Shown piece by piece: positions 53,313-63,291 of a stretch of 64,000 nt of DNA; position 1 is the stretch's first letter; every line of letters starts with the position of its first letter. Source of the DNA: Chrysophaeum taylorii (Eukaryota; Sar; Pelagophyceae; Pelagomonadales; Pelagomonadaceae); contig JAQMWT010000200.1 of assembly GCA_029834535.1 (NCBI GenBank), forward strand, positions 1 through 64,000. Reading direction: 5' to 3'. Made by a program: the position numbers and the translations under genes. The notes beneath the pieces were generated by a model. The model had not been told where the DNA came from. It did not search any database and worked only from the letters and a program-made list of their open reading frames with translations.

Positions 53313-53379
53313 CAAAAGGTAAGGGTAGGAATGCCGGTCCTGGTGTGTGCGAGTGCCCGGGGCTATATATACCCCTGTG
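53313..53379 (-). repeat. TRIM LTR (5')
   Basis: One inserted base relative to the other LTR. Borders GTTAG at 53380-53384. Confidence 0.8.
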
Positions 53380-53384
53380 GTTAG

Positions 53385-53710
53385 GACATATACCTCGTAC
53401 TAACAATACAAAATTCTAAACAACTGGCCGCACCCGGACAAAAATTGAGGGCCAGACAAAAAGATAAAATCGCGAAAGCGATTAGCGCGCACAAACATCC
53501 CGAAATTTTGTATTCGTACTAGCAATAACGTCCGTTTCGGCGTCCGTTTTGAGTACTTTTCAGTATATGAGGACACCAGACACTAATCAATGGCCTCTCT
53601 GCCTAGTCCGATTATTTATGTATGGGTATGTCAGGGTAAGGCATAAATTCCTAAACCCTGCACCCCATGATACGGAGGCACGTGTCTCACGGTGTCTGCC
53701 AATCAATAGC
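53385..53710. other. Upstream region of the CREG gene with inverted repeat
   Basis: CGTACTAACAATACAAAATT (53.40 kb) is mirrored imperfectly by AAATTTTGTATTCGTACTAG (~53.51 kb), about 100 bp apart, which may be a small MITE or a hairpin. The rest is unremarkable and must hold the promoter of the CREG-like gene. Confidence 0.45.
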
Positions 53711-54295
53711 ATGCTCCTGTGGTTGATTGCGAGCGCCTCGGCGAATCCCCGGCCGCCGTTCTGGGAGAAGGCGTCGTACGCGCGTTGGATGACGGGGAAT
53801 CACTCGTGGGGGATCATGTCGACGATCTCGACGATGGATACGATCCTTGGGTCACCCTTTGGGAACCCCGTGTCCTACGCGGACAACTACACCGGCGTGC
53901 CGTATATGTGTGTCTCCGGTCTCGACCAGAGTATCATAGATCTCCAGACTGACTCGAGGATGTCGCTGACAATAAGTGAGGCTGTGTCGAGAACCTCCGC
54001 GTGCAAACCCTCGTCCTACGGCGACCCCGAGAACCCGCCCTGCGCTCGATTGTCGCTGACGGGGACCTTCGCTAACGTCACGGGCGACGAGTGGGACACG
54101 GCTGCCGCGGCGCTCAAGGCGAAACACCCGGCAATGGAGAACTGGGGCTGTTTCGGGGGGTCTGGGATCCCCGATCACGGTTTCTATGTCGCCAAGCTTC
54201 AAGTGGACCAGGCCTGGCTCATTGACATTTACGGCGGCGCGTCCGTCCTAACGGCGGACGACTACTTCGGTGTTGATGGGCTCCTTTCTATGTAA
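53711..54295 (+). CDS. CREG1: CREG-family secreted/lysosomal protein
   Basis: A 194-residue protein from the ATG at 53711. This start gives a signal peptide (MLLWLIASASA) before NPRPPFW; the longer upstream reading has no support. The body matches animal CREG1 along its length: YARWMTGNHSWGIMSTIS, TGVPYMCVSGLDQSIIDLQ, DSRMSLTISEAV, NPPCARLSLTGTFANV, KAKHPAMENW, HGFYVAKLQVDQAWLIDIYG and DDYFGVDG. CREG has a split beta-barrel fold like FMN-binding pyridoxamine-phosphate oxidases but binds no FMN; it is a secreted glycoprotein of the endo-lysosomal system. NYT and NVT are possible N-glycosylation sites. Single exon, somewhat shorter than the ~220 residues of animals. Flanked by TE remnants on both sides. 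Confidence 0.93.
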   Translation: MLLWLIASASANPRPPFWEKASYARWMTGNHSWGIMSTISTMDTILGSPFGNPVSYADNYTGVPYMCVSGLDQSIIDLQTDSRMSLTISEAVSRTSACKPSSYGDPENPPCARLSLTGTFANVTGDEWDTAAAALKAKHPAMENWGCFGGSGIPDHGFYVAKLQVDQAWLIDIYGGASVLTADDYFGVDGLLSM

Positions 54296-54651
54296 GAAGG
54301 TTGTAGCCCCTTTTGAGCAGAAGAGACTCCAGCCCTGCAGAGGAATCTGCCACATCTGCCACATCTACCCCTCGCACCGCCCTTTAAGAACGATAATATC
54401 TCTGCCTTACCCTTCTTCTTCTTCTTCTTCCCTTTTCAATTCAGTTCCACTGGACTTCCGCAGAATCCCCTAGCCATGTGCCCCATCCCTGATAGGTGGT
54501 GGATAATGAAGGAGTCTATGCATGTCGATTCTACAACGGATCGGGGTCGCACTGTAGGGATTACTTACCCCTCTACGTCACCCCCCGATAATCGGGCGAC
54601 TACTCGGTGCGGAACCTCGCGGACTCCGCGGAAGCGCATTCGCCCGAGCAT
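54296..54651. other. Region after the CREG gene
   Basis: 3' UTR and intergenic sequence with a (CTT)n tract at 54411-54432. No gene. Confidence 0.5.
54411..54432. repeat. (CTT)n microsatellite
   Basis: Seven CTT units. Confidence 0.9.
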
Positions 54652-54868
54652 CTGCATTAGAGATAGAAAATTCCATTTAGGGTTAGAACCTTCCCCCCCT
54701 TTAGTCTCACACTCACACTAAACAACACCGAATCGCTGTGTCGAACACGCGTGCTGCTCTTTGTGTCGTTAGAGGACAGGACGAAAGGCAGCACTACCAC
54801 TGCCACCATTCTCTACCAGAGGCACAGTGGTTTGTACTGTTCTCTAGGTTTGGACCCAGTCCGGTACT
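54652..54868 (+). repeat. Element E 5' LTR-like segment
   Basis: Shares with the A and D LTRs TAGAGATAGAAAAT near the start, CGCTGTGT in the middle, and AGAGGACAGGACGAAAGGCA with CACTACCACTGCC near the end. Diverged. Confidence 0.55.
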
Positions 54869-55004
54869 GGTAGAGAAACGTCCTCCGAAAGACAACGATC
54901 TCGATCGACGTCTCGGACAAAGACTCAGGATTTCCAGGCAAGAGCAATCTCCTGAAGTTCCTGAAAGTTTTAAGACCGTAGTCAAGTCTCATCACTAGCG
55001 ACTG

Positions 55005-55553
55005 GTGAACAAGTGTGAAAGGCAAAACAACAACGCGCAAAACGCACCCCCGAAATCGATGGCGACTCACGACCCACAAGTCCCGAGTCTGGAATCAGCG
55101 ACGCAATTCGCTACACAACAAGCTCTCTGGCACCAGCTCCAAGCTGATTTCTCTAAACGGATCGACACTGTTTTCGCTAATCTCAGAGCCAAACACGCTG
55201 CCGAAAATGCTGCTCTCGCCGCAAAAATCGCCGCCGCAATCGCAGCTCAAGACGTGCAACTCGATCAAGACGAGCAATTCGAACAAGCTTCCACAACAGC
55301 TGTTCTTACGGCAACCCCCCTCAAGCAAAAGCAAACTTCTCACGAAGTCGCGACCCAAGAACCGATCATCTCGAGGGTCACCCCCCCTCGTGCCGACAAC
55401 TCCGCCGGATGTCAAACACTTTACGGCAAAGTCTCAGACCCCACTGCCTTCCCTCCGGACCCAGGCATAGCCAAGGGGTTACTCCACAACCTGGCACACC
55501 CCACATTCACGAGGACACTCCACCTTGTTCGAATATCGCACCAGCAATGTTGA
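55005..55553 (+). pseudogene. Element E gag-like coiled-coil frame
   Basis: 182 residues; the likely start MATHDPQVP at residue 19 mirrors A's gag start. An alanine-rich coiled coil follows (RAKHAAENAALAAKIAAAIA), then a Ser/Thr/Pro-rich stretch. No enzymatic motif. Related in design to A's 5149-5376 frame. Confidence 0.45.
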
Positions 55554-57561
55554 ACACTCCACCACCACCACCACCACCGCCACCACTAAACATTACTCCC
55601 TTCACTCCACCAACCCCACCGGAGCCTCCACCTCCTTCACTGGAGCCTAACTCTCCACTATCGGCGACTCCCACTTCACAATCTACTCAAGTTCTCCAAC
55701 ATCCTCGTCAACCCCCTCGCCGCACCACACATCCCCTTCCTGATGATCACGCCACCTACGGCCATGACGGCCCCGGCACCGTCATCCCTGACCAAGCCCC
55801 CACCGCGGCTCAAGCTCCTACCGCCCCACCGTCGGACTCTCCTGTCCAATATCCATCATCTTCCGCAAGTCACTCTCCTCAAGACTTTCATCTCCATTCA
55901 CAAGACCATGCCACCTACGGCCACGACGGCCGCGGCACTTCCATTCCTACCCCAGCTCCTTCCGCGGCTCAAGCTACTGCCGCCCAACCATCGGACCCCA
56001 TCCTGACCGACCTTGATCACCTTTCGAAAGTTGTTGTTCCCCCGATTTCCATCTCCACCCGCGTGACTACGCACTCCACGGCTACGACCATTCCCCCGTC
56101 TCCACCCGAGCAGCACTCCACCTCCTTTCTCAAAGTTCCAATGCACCTCCGTCTGCGCTCCAACGCGAGTTGGCCACCACTCAGGCTGCATTCCGCTCCC
56201 AAACCGCTGACTTGGCCGCAACCAAGGCCATGCTCATTCGCAAGGACGACGCTTTGTCCTCCACAGCCGCTAAACTCACCATAACTGACGCCGCCCTAGC
56301 TTTCGCCACTGCCCAGCTCGCCATCCAAGCCGACGAACTGGTCTCCACCCACGCGGAACTCCATCTCACCCACACCCAGTTCAAGGCACTCGAAACTGCC
56401 CACGCTGACATCCGCAACTCCCACTTTGAAACCAACGCCGTCCTCCAAACCATCCTCACCTCTTTGGATGCCACCCACCCCACCCAAGATGCTGCATCGC
56501 ATCTTTCACCTCCTTTCCCCATCAACAACCAACCTTCATCCCCTTCCGAACCAACCTCCAATGCCTCTCCCCCGATTCTACCCGAGCATCCTCACCAACT
56601 CCACGGATGCCCCGGACCTGATTCTCCTGGTTCACCACCCACTCCGTCTCTCTGTTCTCAACCCCCCGCCATCTCTGGCCCCTCCTCCTCTGCCAAAACA
56701 CTCGTCGCGTCTCTGGCACCCCCTGAACCCCTTTGCACCCGCTCGCCTTCTCAGCCACCTGGTTCATCCCAACTCGACCACATCCCCGCGTCCGAGTTGC
56801 GAGGGCGTACATCCAACACCGGCGACGTTCACCACGTGCAAAGTCCCAACAAGAAACAAAACCACCAACATCAGGAGTCGACAAGTTCCGAACTATCAAA
56901 AGATAGCTCTTTGCCTGATGGTCATGCTCACCATCATGCTGCCAAAACATGCATAAGGGCTTCTTCTCTCTTCGGGCACAACGGCCCAGGAAGTAGTCTT
57001 GTCGAAGGAACACCAAGCCACCTCGATCCCACTTTCGACAAGTCAAAGAACAAGACACCTCGAGATGTTCCCGAGTATTATGCCGAGTATGGCAACCACA
57101 CTCAAGGACCCAAGGCTCCGCCGTATTCTATGCCCAAGGCACAAGAGCCGCAGGCCGCTGACAACATCCCCTCGGATTCAGCCCCCTGGTATGATGCACA
57201 CAGCGAAGAAGCAACACCGACTTCACTAGCCTCGAAGATGGTCTCCTCGACCATTCCAGATCAGCCGCCTGATCCAAGCACCATTCAATGCCCCCGCAAT
57301 GCCGTATCCACAAGGACAAGACATGCTGTAAACGGTCCCACGGTCAACATACTCGCAGGCACTCACTGCACCTGCTGGTGTCAGCTCAGATTCACTAGGC
57401 ACTCCCGCCTTGTTCGATATCTCTCGATCAGCAGCTCCCGACCACTTCGAAGCTCGTTCCACCTCGCCGCCTTCTCTCCCCGAAGACAGGCGCGCACTGC
57501 CGCTCACCGGCGCTCGCTGCTGCATCCACCATCCACCTTCTCGGCCGGATGCACTGGATGA
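55550..57561 (+). pseudogene. Element E proline-rich and coiled-coil region
   Basis: Overlapping frames: a (CCA)n-coded Pro run near 55.56 kb; a ~54-residue unit repeated twice (HATYGHDGPGTVIP and HATYGHDGRGTSIP, 55.75 and 55.91 kb); then a coiled coil from 56.17 kb (LAATKAMLIRKDDALSSTAA) with heptad-like hydrophobics, and a Ser/Pro/His-rich tail. No known domain. Composition is strongly C-rich, unlike host genes. Confidence 0.4.
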
Positions 57562-60500
57562 CACTGCTCAGCAGGTTGCTTGGACCCATCTGCGAGCACC
57601 ATGTCACGATTCGATGGATGTCTTCGCACGAGCACCAGTTGCAGCACATGATCACCCGCTCCCCAACTTTCAGTCAGAGGACGCAATCCTTTCGGCTGCC
57701 GATCCTTGTGTCTCACCGCGACCAAGCTTCTGGAAGGCCTTCCCCATGGCCGCATTAATAGACACAGATTTCGAGAGTTCTGAACGGCCCGATCAGCCGC
57801 AAACCATGCACGCTTCTATTGCGACCACTTCGGTCCTTTATGTCCCCTTGCATAGCTCTCTTCTGGACGCCACACGCTTGCGCTGCCTCCGGAATATCGA
57901 TGTTGCGCTCTCAGACGACATTCTCCGCGCATAATGCACAGACTCGCTCCACCTGAACCGCTTCTGTCAGCAATTTCGCATCACAGGAATGTACGACAAG
58001 CGTTCCACGCCAGCTGCCGGCTCCACCATAAACATGCACCCAAGTCACGCACGTTGCCTCCCTCAAAAGCGTCTTATCGCTCGGCACGTTACTCCTCATT
58101 CGAGGACGCATGTCACATGCCCGCACCTCGGAATGCCCTACACGCCTATGGGCAACCCTGGTCACTACGGCACTCACTGCTCTGGTCCTCGCATCTCCGA
58201 AATTGAGGATGCACCCAGCATAACTGGCCCTTTCATCGCCCTTGGTTCTACTGCACTCTCCTTCGGCGATCCCCCTTTTCGAATTCCCGCGCTGGACCCC
58301 CAGCATTCCAGGCCGGATACTCCCCACCACGGGATCTCAGCTCACGCGCCCATCTGCCCTACCTTGCAGACAGGTCAGCCGCGAACCACACCCCTTTTGG
58401 CACAGACTTCGGACCACCCGCATCACGCGCTTTTGCTCTTGGAGCATGACACGCTTTTCGATGCTCACCACGTCACCGCCTCTAACACCAAGACACTCGT
58501 CATTTCCACCGACGCTCCGCGCCGCAACATATCTCACGACCTTCAGATCACCAACATAAGTCGCTCGCGCCCGCACCACGTCGCGCACGCCTTACGAGGG
58601 CGTATTTCAATTGGTGACCTCACAGGTCTATCGATGCATTTTCCGACGTCCGACATTGAACTTACGAGTCACTTTATGGCAATCCCCAATGCCATGACGT
58701 CTGAAGCTGCGCAATCATGTCTCTGGAACTCCAAAGCCACAGAAACTCGCAGACAAGAAAGCAATCAGCTCTCAACAGCTGCTCAACAGCTACTTATAGT
58801 CTCGTACATAGCAACGAGTACTATCTCGCGGTCTCTATTGGACGACAAGACGGAAGATAAGACCACAACGGCCAGCTACACCAGCCAGCCCATTGATGTA
58901 GCAGACGAGACAACGCAAACCAACTGCACAGCACGGTTCCAGACTACGCAGACGATGCTCAGGTCCAACGCTCAATTGCTCGACCGCGCACGCGTTCTGT
59001 CACCTGACCTTGCACTGCTACTGGCTCCTGTCTCATTCATAGCTGATGCACCCCGTCCGATGGACCAATCCTTAACATATGTCCCGCTCGCAGAAGCACC
59101 ACCACAGGACACACAAGTACATCATGAAGACACAGGTAAGCGCACCACGATCACGCGCACGCAAGCTCATTGCGCCTATCCGATCACGACGAGACGAAAC
59201 TACAGCTTTGCTTGTTCCCTTCGCCTCTGGAAGACAAAGGCCGCCTTTCAGCCTCCCAGGCACTTGACCCGTCCCTGTCGCAGCAATCCGCATTAGCACA
59301 GACGATCTCGCCTCCCTGCACGACTGCAGATCAGGCACAAGCAAATGTCGGTATTCTCCAGAATTATGCGCACCCGCTGGAATCTTACCAGCAAGGCTAC
59401 CTCAGCCAGTCAGGTCACCGCACCACCTCGGCCTCCCCTGACACCAGGTCGACGCATCGCGAATGAGCTCATGTCACCTATTGGACGACTATGATCTCGA
59501 GCATGAACTCATCGCAACGCTTGAGTCATACCCAAGAAGAAATCCTACTTTGGAGTCACCTCAACCACTCCCACAGGAACTTTGGCCACCAGACGCCATC
59601 CATGTGCTCGTGGTTTCTCCGTTGGTATCCTCCAGAGCTTTTGACTGCAGCAGAGACAACATGCAACCTTCCCTTGCGACTATACCCGCATTCTCGTTTG
59701 GGACATAAGCTTTTACTTCATGTCAGATGTTTACGCTCATAGTACCGCCACACACGGCAACCAAGATAGAAGTGGACAGCGTTCCACCCTCATCTCTGAG
59801 CGCTACCCCCGACATGCTGCTCCCGGCACTACTAGCCAGTCCCATCACGTCTGATTCAGCTCCCATCGCCTTGTATGACGTCATACGTTATATTCCGACT
59901 AAAGCCCAGACACCGCACAGGCAACTATGCACTCGCGACGGCACGCTCACCGCCTCTCTCGGTTTAGACTACGGACATTGCGCCATACCCATGGTACACT
60001 CACAGTCAAGTGAGACGCACGCTCGCTTGTCGCACAGTACGATGCCCGAACACCTTTTTGATTCAGGATAAGCAGAACACTGTCGTCTCTGCCACCGCTG
60101 AAGCGCCTCCTCCGACCCGCCGCCCGGCTCTGCGCTCGTTCCACAACCATGGTCTCTCCGTCTCACCAGCAATTCGAAGATTTCACCCAGTTCGAATTAC
60201 GAGGGCGCATTAGTTTTCCACCGACGACAAGATTCGTTTCGATTCGTATCAGTCATGTCTCCTATGGCTACTCTTGCTAAATCGGAACTCACTTCAAGGC
60301 ACGTACCGAAGTCCCTCTTTCCAAGAACCTCTGTCACACGCCAAGACCTGATGAGCATTCGTCGTTCCTCCCCGCTTCAACGCGACTCCCGACGACTAAA
60401 TCCCCGACGATTTGTGATGACACTAAGTTCCGTCATCAATGCAATTCAGAGCCTCCCACGCTCTTCCGTCAGTCTCTTGCAGGTCACACCTCTCAAGTTT

Positions 60501-62200
60501 CAGCTCGCTCGACTTTAACCTGCACGCTGCCATATGCAAACGAAGTTCTGTCACGCCAAGGCCACACGTCGCAGTTATTGCTAGTCTCGCGCAATAAATG
60601 CCCTCCACCAAATGATAGCCGCACGCAGAGTCCTTTGCTCACCTCTTTTCACGTCCCTCCCAGCACCATGCTTGACGTTGAAGCTCTGCACCACTATGGT
60701 TCGGTTACAACACAACTTCACGCGACATCCTCGCCCAGTTCTGATCATGTTTCGCATCTGTCGACATTACTGTCAGAATACTGCTTCGGATATAGCTCCG
60801 ACTACACTCGCGTATTACACTCTTATGACGCACCCGGTTCGCTCCTCTCCGTTCGCACTGCAGGTTCCATCTTGCAGAACTCTGAGCCCAACAGCCGCCA
60901 TTGCGATTCGCACCCAGTCGACACTTTCCGTAGCACCCGCGAGGAGGGATATCCCCCAATCTCCACAGGTTGGACACGCGCTCTGCTCTAAGCATCCCAC
61001 CCCGAATCTCACTGCCGCACACCGCTAGCCCCACCCAGTTGTGTTACGAATCAAGGGAAGTTAAAACTGCCATGCCTATCTACTCTTCTTCATTCCAACA
61101 CACTCGCTGCTAGTCACAGTCTCGCATGACTTCTTATCGGACAGTTCTCGCATTATGGACATCACCCCACATCATGTTCATTCTTCGGACATCCCCCGTC
61201 CACAGATTAATCCTCTCTTGAAACATACGCGCCCTGCACGTTGTATACTGTACAGCTCTCGCATATCGACAACACCCTTCTGTCGAACGTCTCCCCTTTC
61301 AGTCACTGCGCGATTCACCAGGAATGTACCACGCTCCCTGGCGCTTGTACATCAAGGGAAGTTTGATTCTGGTGAAAACGACTCCGTAGATGAAATGAAT
61401 ACTGGATCAGTCGATTGTCACAGTTCAGGATTACATTTTTGTCGAATAGAACACGAAAGATGCGACTTTGACCATACCTTCGAAGTCAACTTTCCCCCTG
61501 GCACGGACAATATCTTCAAGCAGTCCATCGCCTTCAGGCATTGTCTTCTGATCCCCGACTCTTCTGCATTTTCTGCGCAGGGCACCGACTCTTCAGCACA
61601 GGACGCGCGCCTGCATCCACCATCATACGCGATACACTCGCAAACCTCAGTCTCAGCCCAATCATCGTTCGATGATAGCCACTGGCGACTTACACGAGAC
61701 TACAACTCCAAGTCTACAGCAAATTTTAGAGTTTTCGTATTTATGGCCAACCCCAGACGACAACTTTATCCCGATATCCTCATCGCGCTACGATTATCCG
61801 CGTATTACTTTACACGCTCATAGCCTAGCTTCAGCTGTCCCACGGTACACTCAGGACGACAGCTTCGACACGTATGTGACAGGCAATTCTGGTACTCTCA
61901 TCTTCCAGGAACAGCTCCGCCTTACTCGCTATCGTTAAGACGAGATTACCCTACCATCCCGTCGAAATCGCTTTGGTTCCATATGGTCATATCTCTTCAT
62001 GGGATCCAACGCTGCCGCTCAGTCACATCGTCAAACCTTTATTAGCCCAACAACATTAGTCACAATAGAATCTCATCATCCCTACGGCCACTCTCACTAT
62101 TCGCCTTCGGATCAATCATTGGGCTGCTGCACAATCCCCGACGGCCTGGCCCATGATCCCTATACTGTTGCTATCAGTTAGACCGCCTCGTTCTACTACG
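57562..62200. other. C-rich region of element E without recognisable genes
   Basis: About 4.6 kb where open frames on both strands are low-complexity, and none shows a known motif. The longest (57989-59296, 435 residues) has no recognisable domain and I do not call it a gene. GAGGGCG motifs, each preceded by a TTC/TTA-rich stretch, occur at 58596 and 60201. Confidence 0.45.
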
Positions 62201-62287
62201 AGGATCCCCCCCCCAGGGCCAAGCCACTTAGGATTTATCCACCGGCACGCACCGTCCCCTATCTCACCAGTCACTGAACACTTTTAT

Positions 62288-63256
62288 TCACTCGGATTCG
62301 GGGGTGTGTTGTTGTTGTTTTTTTTTCTCGCATTTGAGGACCGCGCAGTACGAACCTTCGCGGCGCACCTCGACGTGGTCAAAGCCTGCCTCTATGGCGA
62401 GGTCCTCGAGCTCGGAAAGATCGAAGAAGCGGAAGCCGGTCGGGCGATTCGACGACGAGGTCCCGAGGGCGCCCGTGAGAAAGGTGGTGGCAAAGAACTT
62501 ACCGCCTTCGGGGGTGAGGGCCCTGTGGATCTCGGCGAGGGCGTCCTCGAGGCGAGGCCAGCAATGCATGGCGGCGCCGGCGTGGATCGCGTCGACGGAC
62601 GACGTCTGAAAAGGGAGCTGGGCTGCGTCGACGCGGACGAGGTCGGGAAGTCTCGAATCGATGCGGCGGCGGGTCTCGAGGAGCATCGCCTCGCTGTAAT
62701 CGGCGGCGATGATCCGAGTCTCCGGCAGCTGCTTCAAGAACCGGCGCGTCATAAGACCGGTGCCGCAAGAGAGGTCGACGAGGACCCCAACGTCCCCGAA
62801 GAACTCCTTGGCTTCGGCAAACTCCTTGTCGGGGCCCGGGAAGCCGTTGCGCTCAAAATTCTGGCGCCAGCCTCGTTCGTAGAGGAACGCGGTGAGCGGC
62901 GAACGGAACGTGTCGGTTTGGACTCGTACCGACGGCGACCGCGCGAGGAACCGCCGCAACGAAACCCCTAGGTCTTCGAAACTCGGGGGTTGTTGCTTGG
63001 GGTCGACGAGGTCGAGGTAAGCGTTCTGCTTGGTGCCGTAGACGGCTGTCGGCGAGACGAAGGTGGTCTCGGGGTCGCCGCCAACCATGCGCAGCGTCCG
63101 TTCCAAAAAGGGTGATTTGGTGACGGGGTCGGCGAGGACGGGATCGCGCACTCCAACGAACAACGACCGGAGCGTTTCCTTGGGGGCAACGACGGCGGTG
63201 AGGGCGCGCGCCGTGCTCGAGACGACGACGAAGAAGACGAGCCACCTCATCACCAT
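62288..63256 (-). CDS. Plastid-type SAM-dependent methyltransferase
   Basis: A 322-residue single-exon protein. An N-terminal hydrophobic signal (RWLVFFVVVSSTARALTA) suggests import into the secretory route and perhaps the plastid. Class I methyltransferase motifs: GVLVDLSCGTGL (motif I, residues ~157-168), IIAADYSEAML (~182-192), DAAQLPFQTSSVDAIHAGAA (~210-229), MHCWPRLEDALAEIHRALTP and GGKFFATTFL. VDAIHAGAAMHCWP is a close match to the plant chloroplast family of Arabidopsis At2g41040 and At1g78140, whose substrate is not known; the fold is UbiE-like. A Cys/Ser zinc motif before motif I, seen in some relatives, is not evident. Its start codon is 35 bp from that of DDX47 on the other strand. 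Confidence 0.92.
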   Translation of the reverse strand: MVMRWLVFFVVVSSTARALTAVVAPKETLRSLFVGVRDPVLADPVTKSPFLERTLRMVGGDPETTFVSPTAVYGTKQNAYLDLVDPKQQPPSFEDLGVSLRRFLARSPSVRVQTDTFRSPLTAFLYERGWRQNFERNGFPGPDKEFAEAKEFFGDVGVLVDLSCGTGLMTRRFLKQLPETRIIAADYSEAMLLETRRRIDSRLPDLVRVDAAQLPFQTSSVDAIHAGAAMHCWPRLEDALAEIHRALTPEGGKFFATTFLTGALGTSSSNRPTGFRFFDLSELEDLAIEAGFDHVEVRREGSYCAVLKCEKKKQQQHTPESE

Positions 63257-63291
63257 TCTAACGGATACTCCTCCTCAACGGACGACGAGGG
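63257..63291. promoter_or_regulatory. 35-bp bidirectional intergenic region
   Basis: The start codons of the methyltransferase (minus) and DDX47 (plus) are separated by only 35 bp, so transcription start sites must lie within the gap or the neighbouring coding DNA. No TATA box. Confidence 0.6.

Larger units (their letters stand above)
52942..53379 (-). mobile_element. TRIM: miniature LTR element with target duplication
   Basis: Direct repeats of 66 and 67 bp (52942-53007 and 53313-53379) differ by a single base, flank 305 bp without coding capacity, and are bordered on both sides by GTTAG (52937-52941; 53380-53384), a perfect 5-bp target duplication. On the minus strand the repeat at 53313-53379 is followed directly by GGTTATGGGCCC, the half-tRNA initiator-Met primer site type also seen in element C, and GATGGGGAAG precedes the other repeat as polypurine tract. 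This makes it a terminal-repeat retrotransposon in miniature, intact in layout and very young. It depends on enzymes from other elements. Confidence 0.85.
54652..62200 (+). mobile_element. Element E: non-autonomous LTR-derived region
   Basis: It opens with an LTR-like segment of the A/D family (GCATTAGAGATAGAAAATTC), then a primer-site-like TGGTAGAGAAAC, then a gag-like coiled-coil frame in the position seen in A. After that come long Pro/Ser/His-rich frames and about 4.5 kb of C-rich sequence without protease, integrase or RT motifs. This fits a large non-autonomous relative of A/D or a stack of such fragments. LTR-start-like GAGGGCG motifs recur at 56801, 58596 and 60201. No right-hand LTR was recognised, so the right boundary is approximate. 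Confidence 0.45.

Noticed and set aside
53255-53313. Functional tRNA-Leu gene
   Set aside because: Anticodon and T stems pair poorly, no acceptor stem is seen, and it lies within a TRIM next to its primer site.
57989-59296. 435-residue open frame in the C-rich region
   Set aside because: No recognisable domain, no host-like codon use, and several equally long neighbours in other frames; no evidence for a gene.
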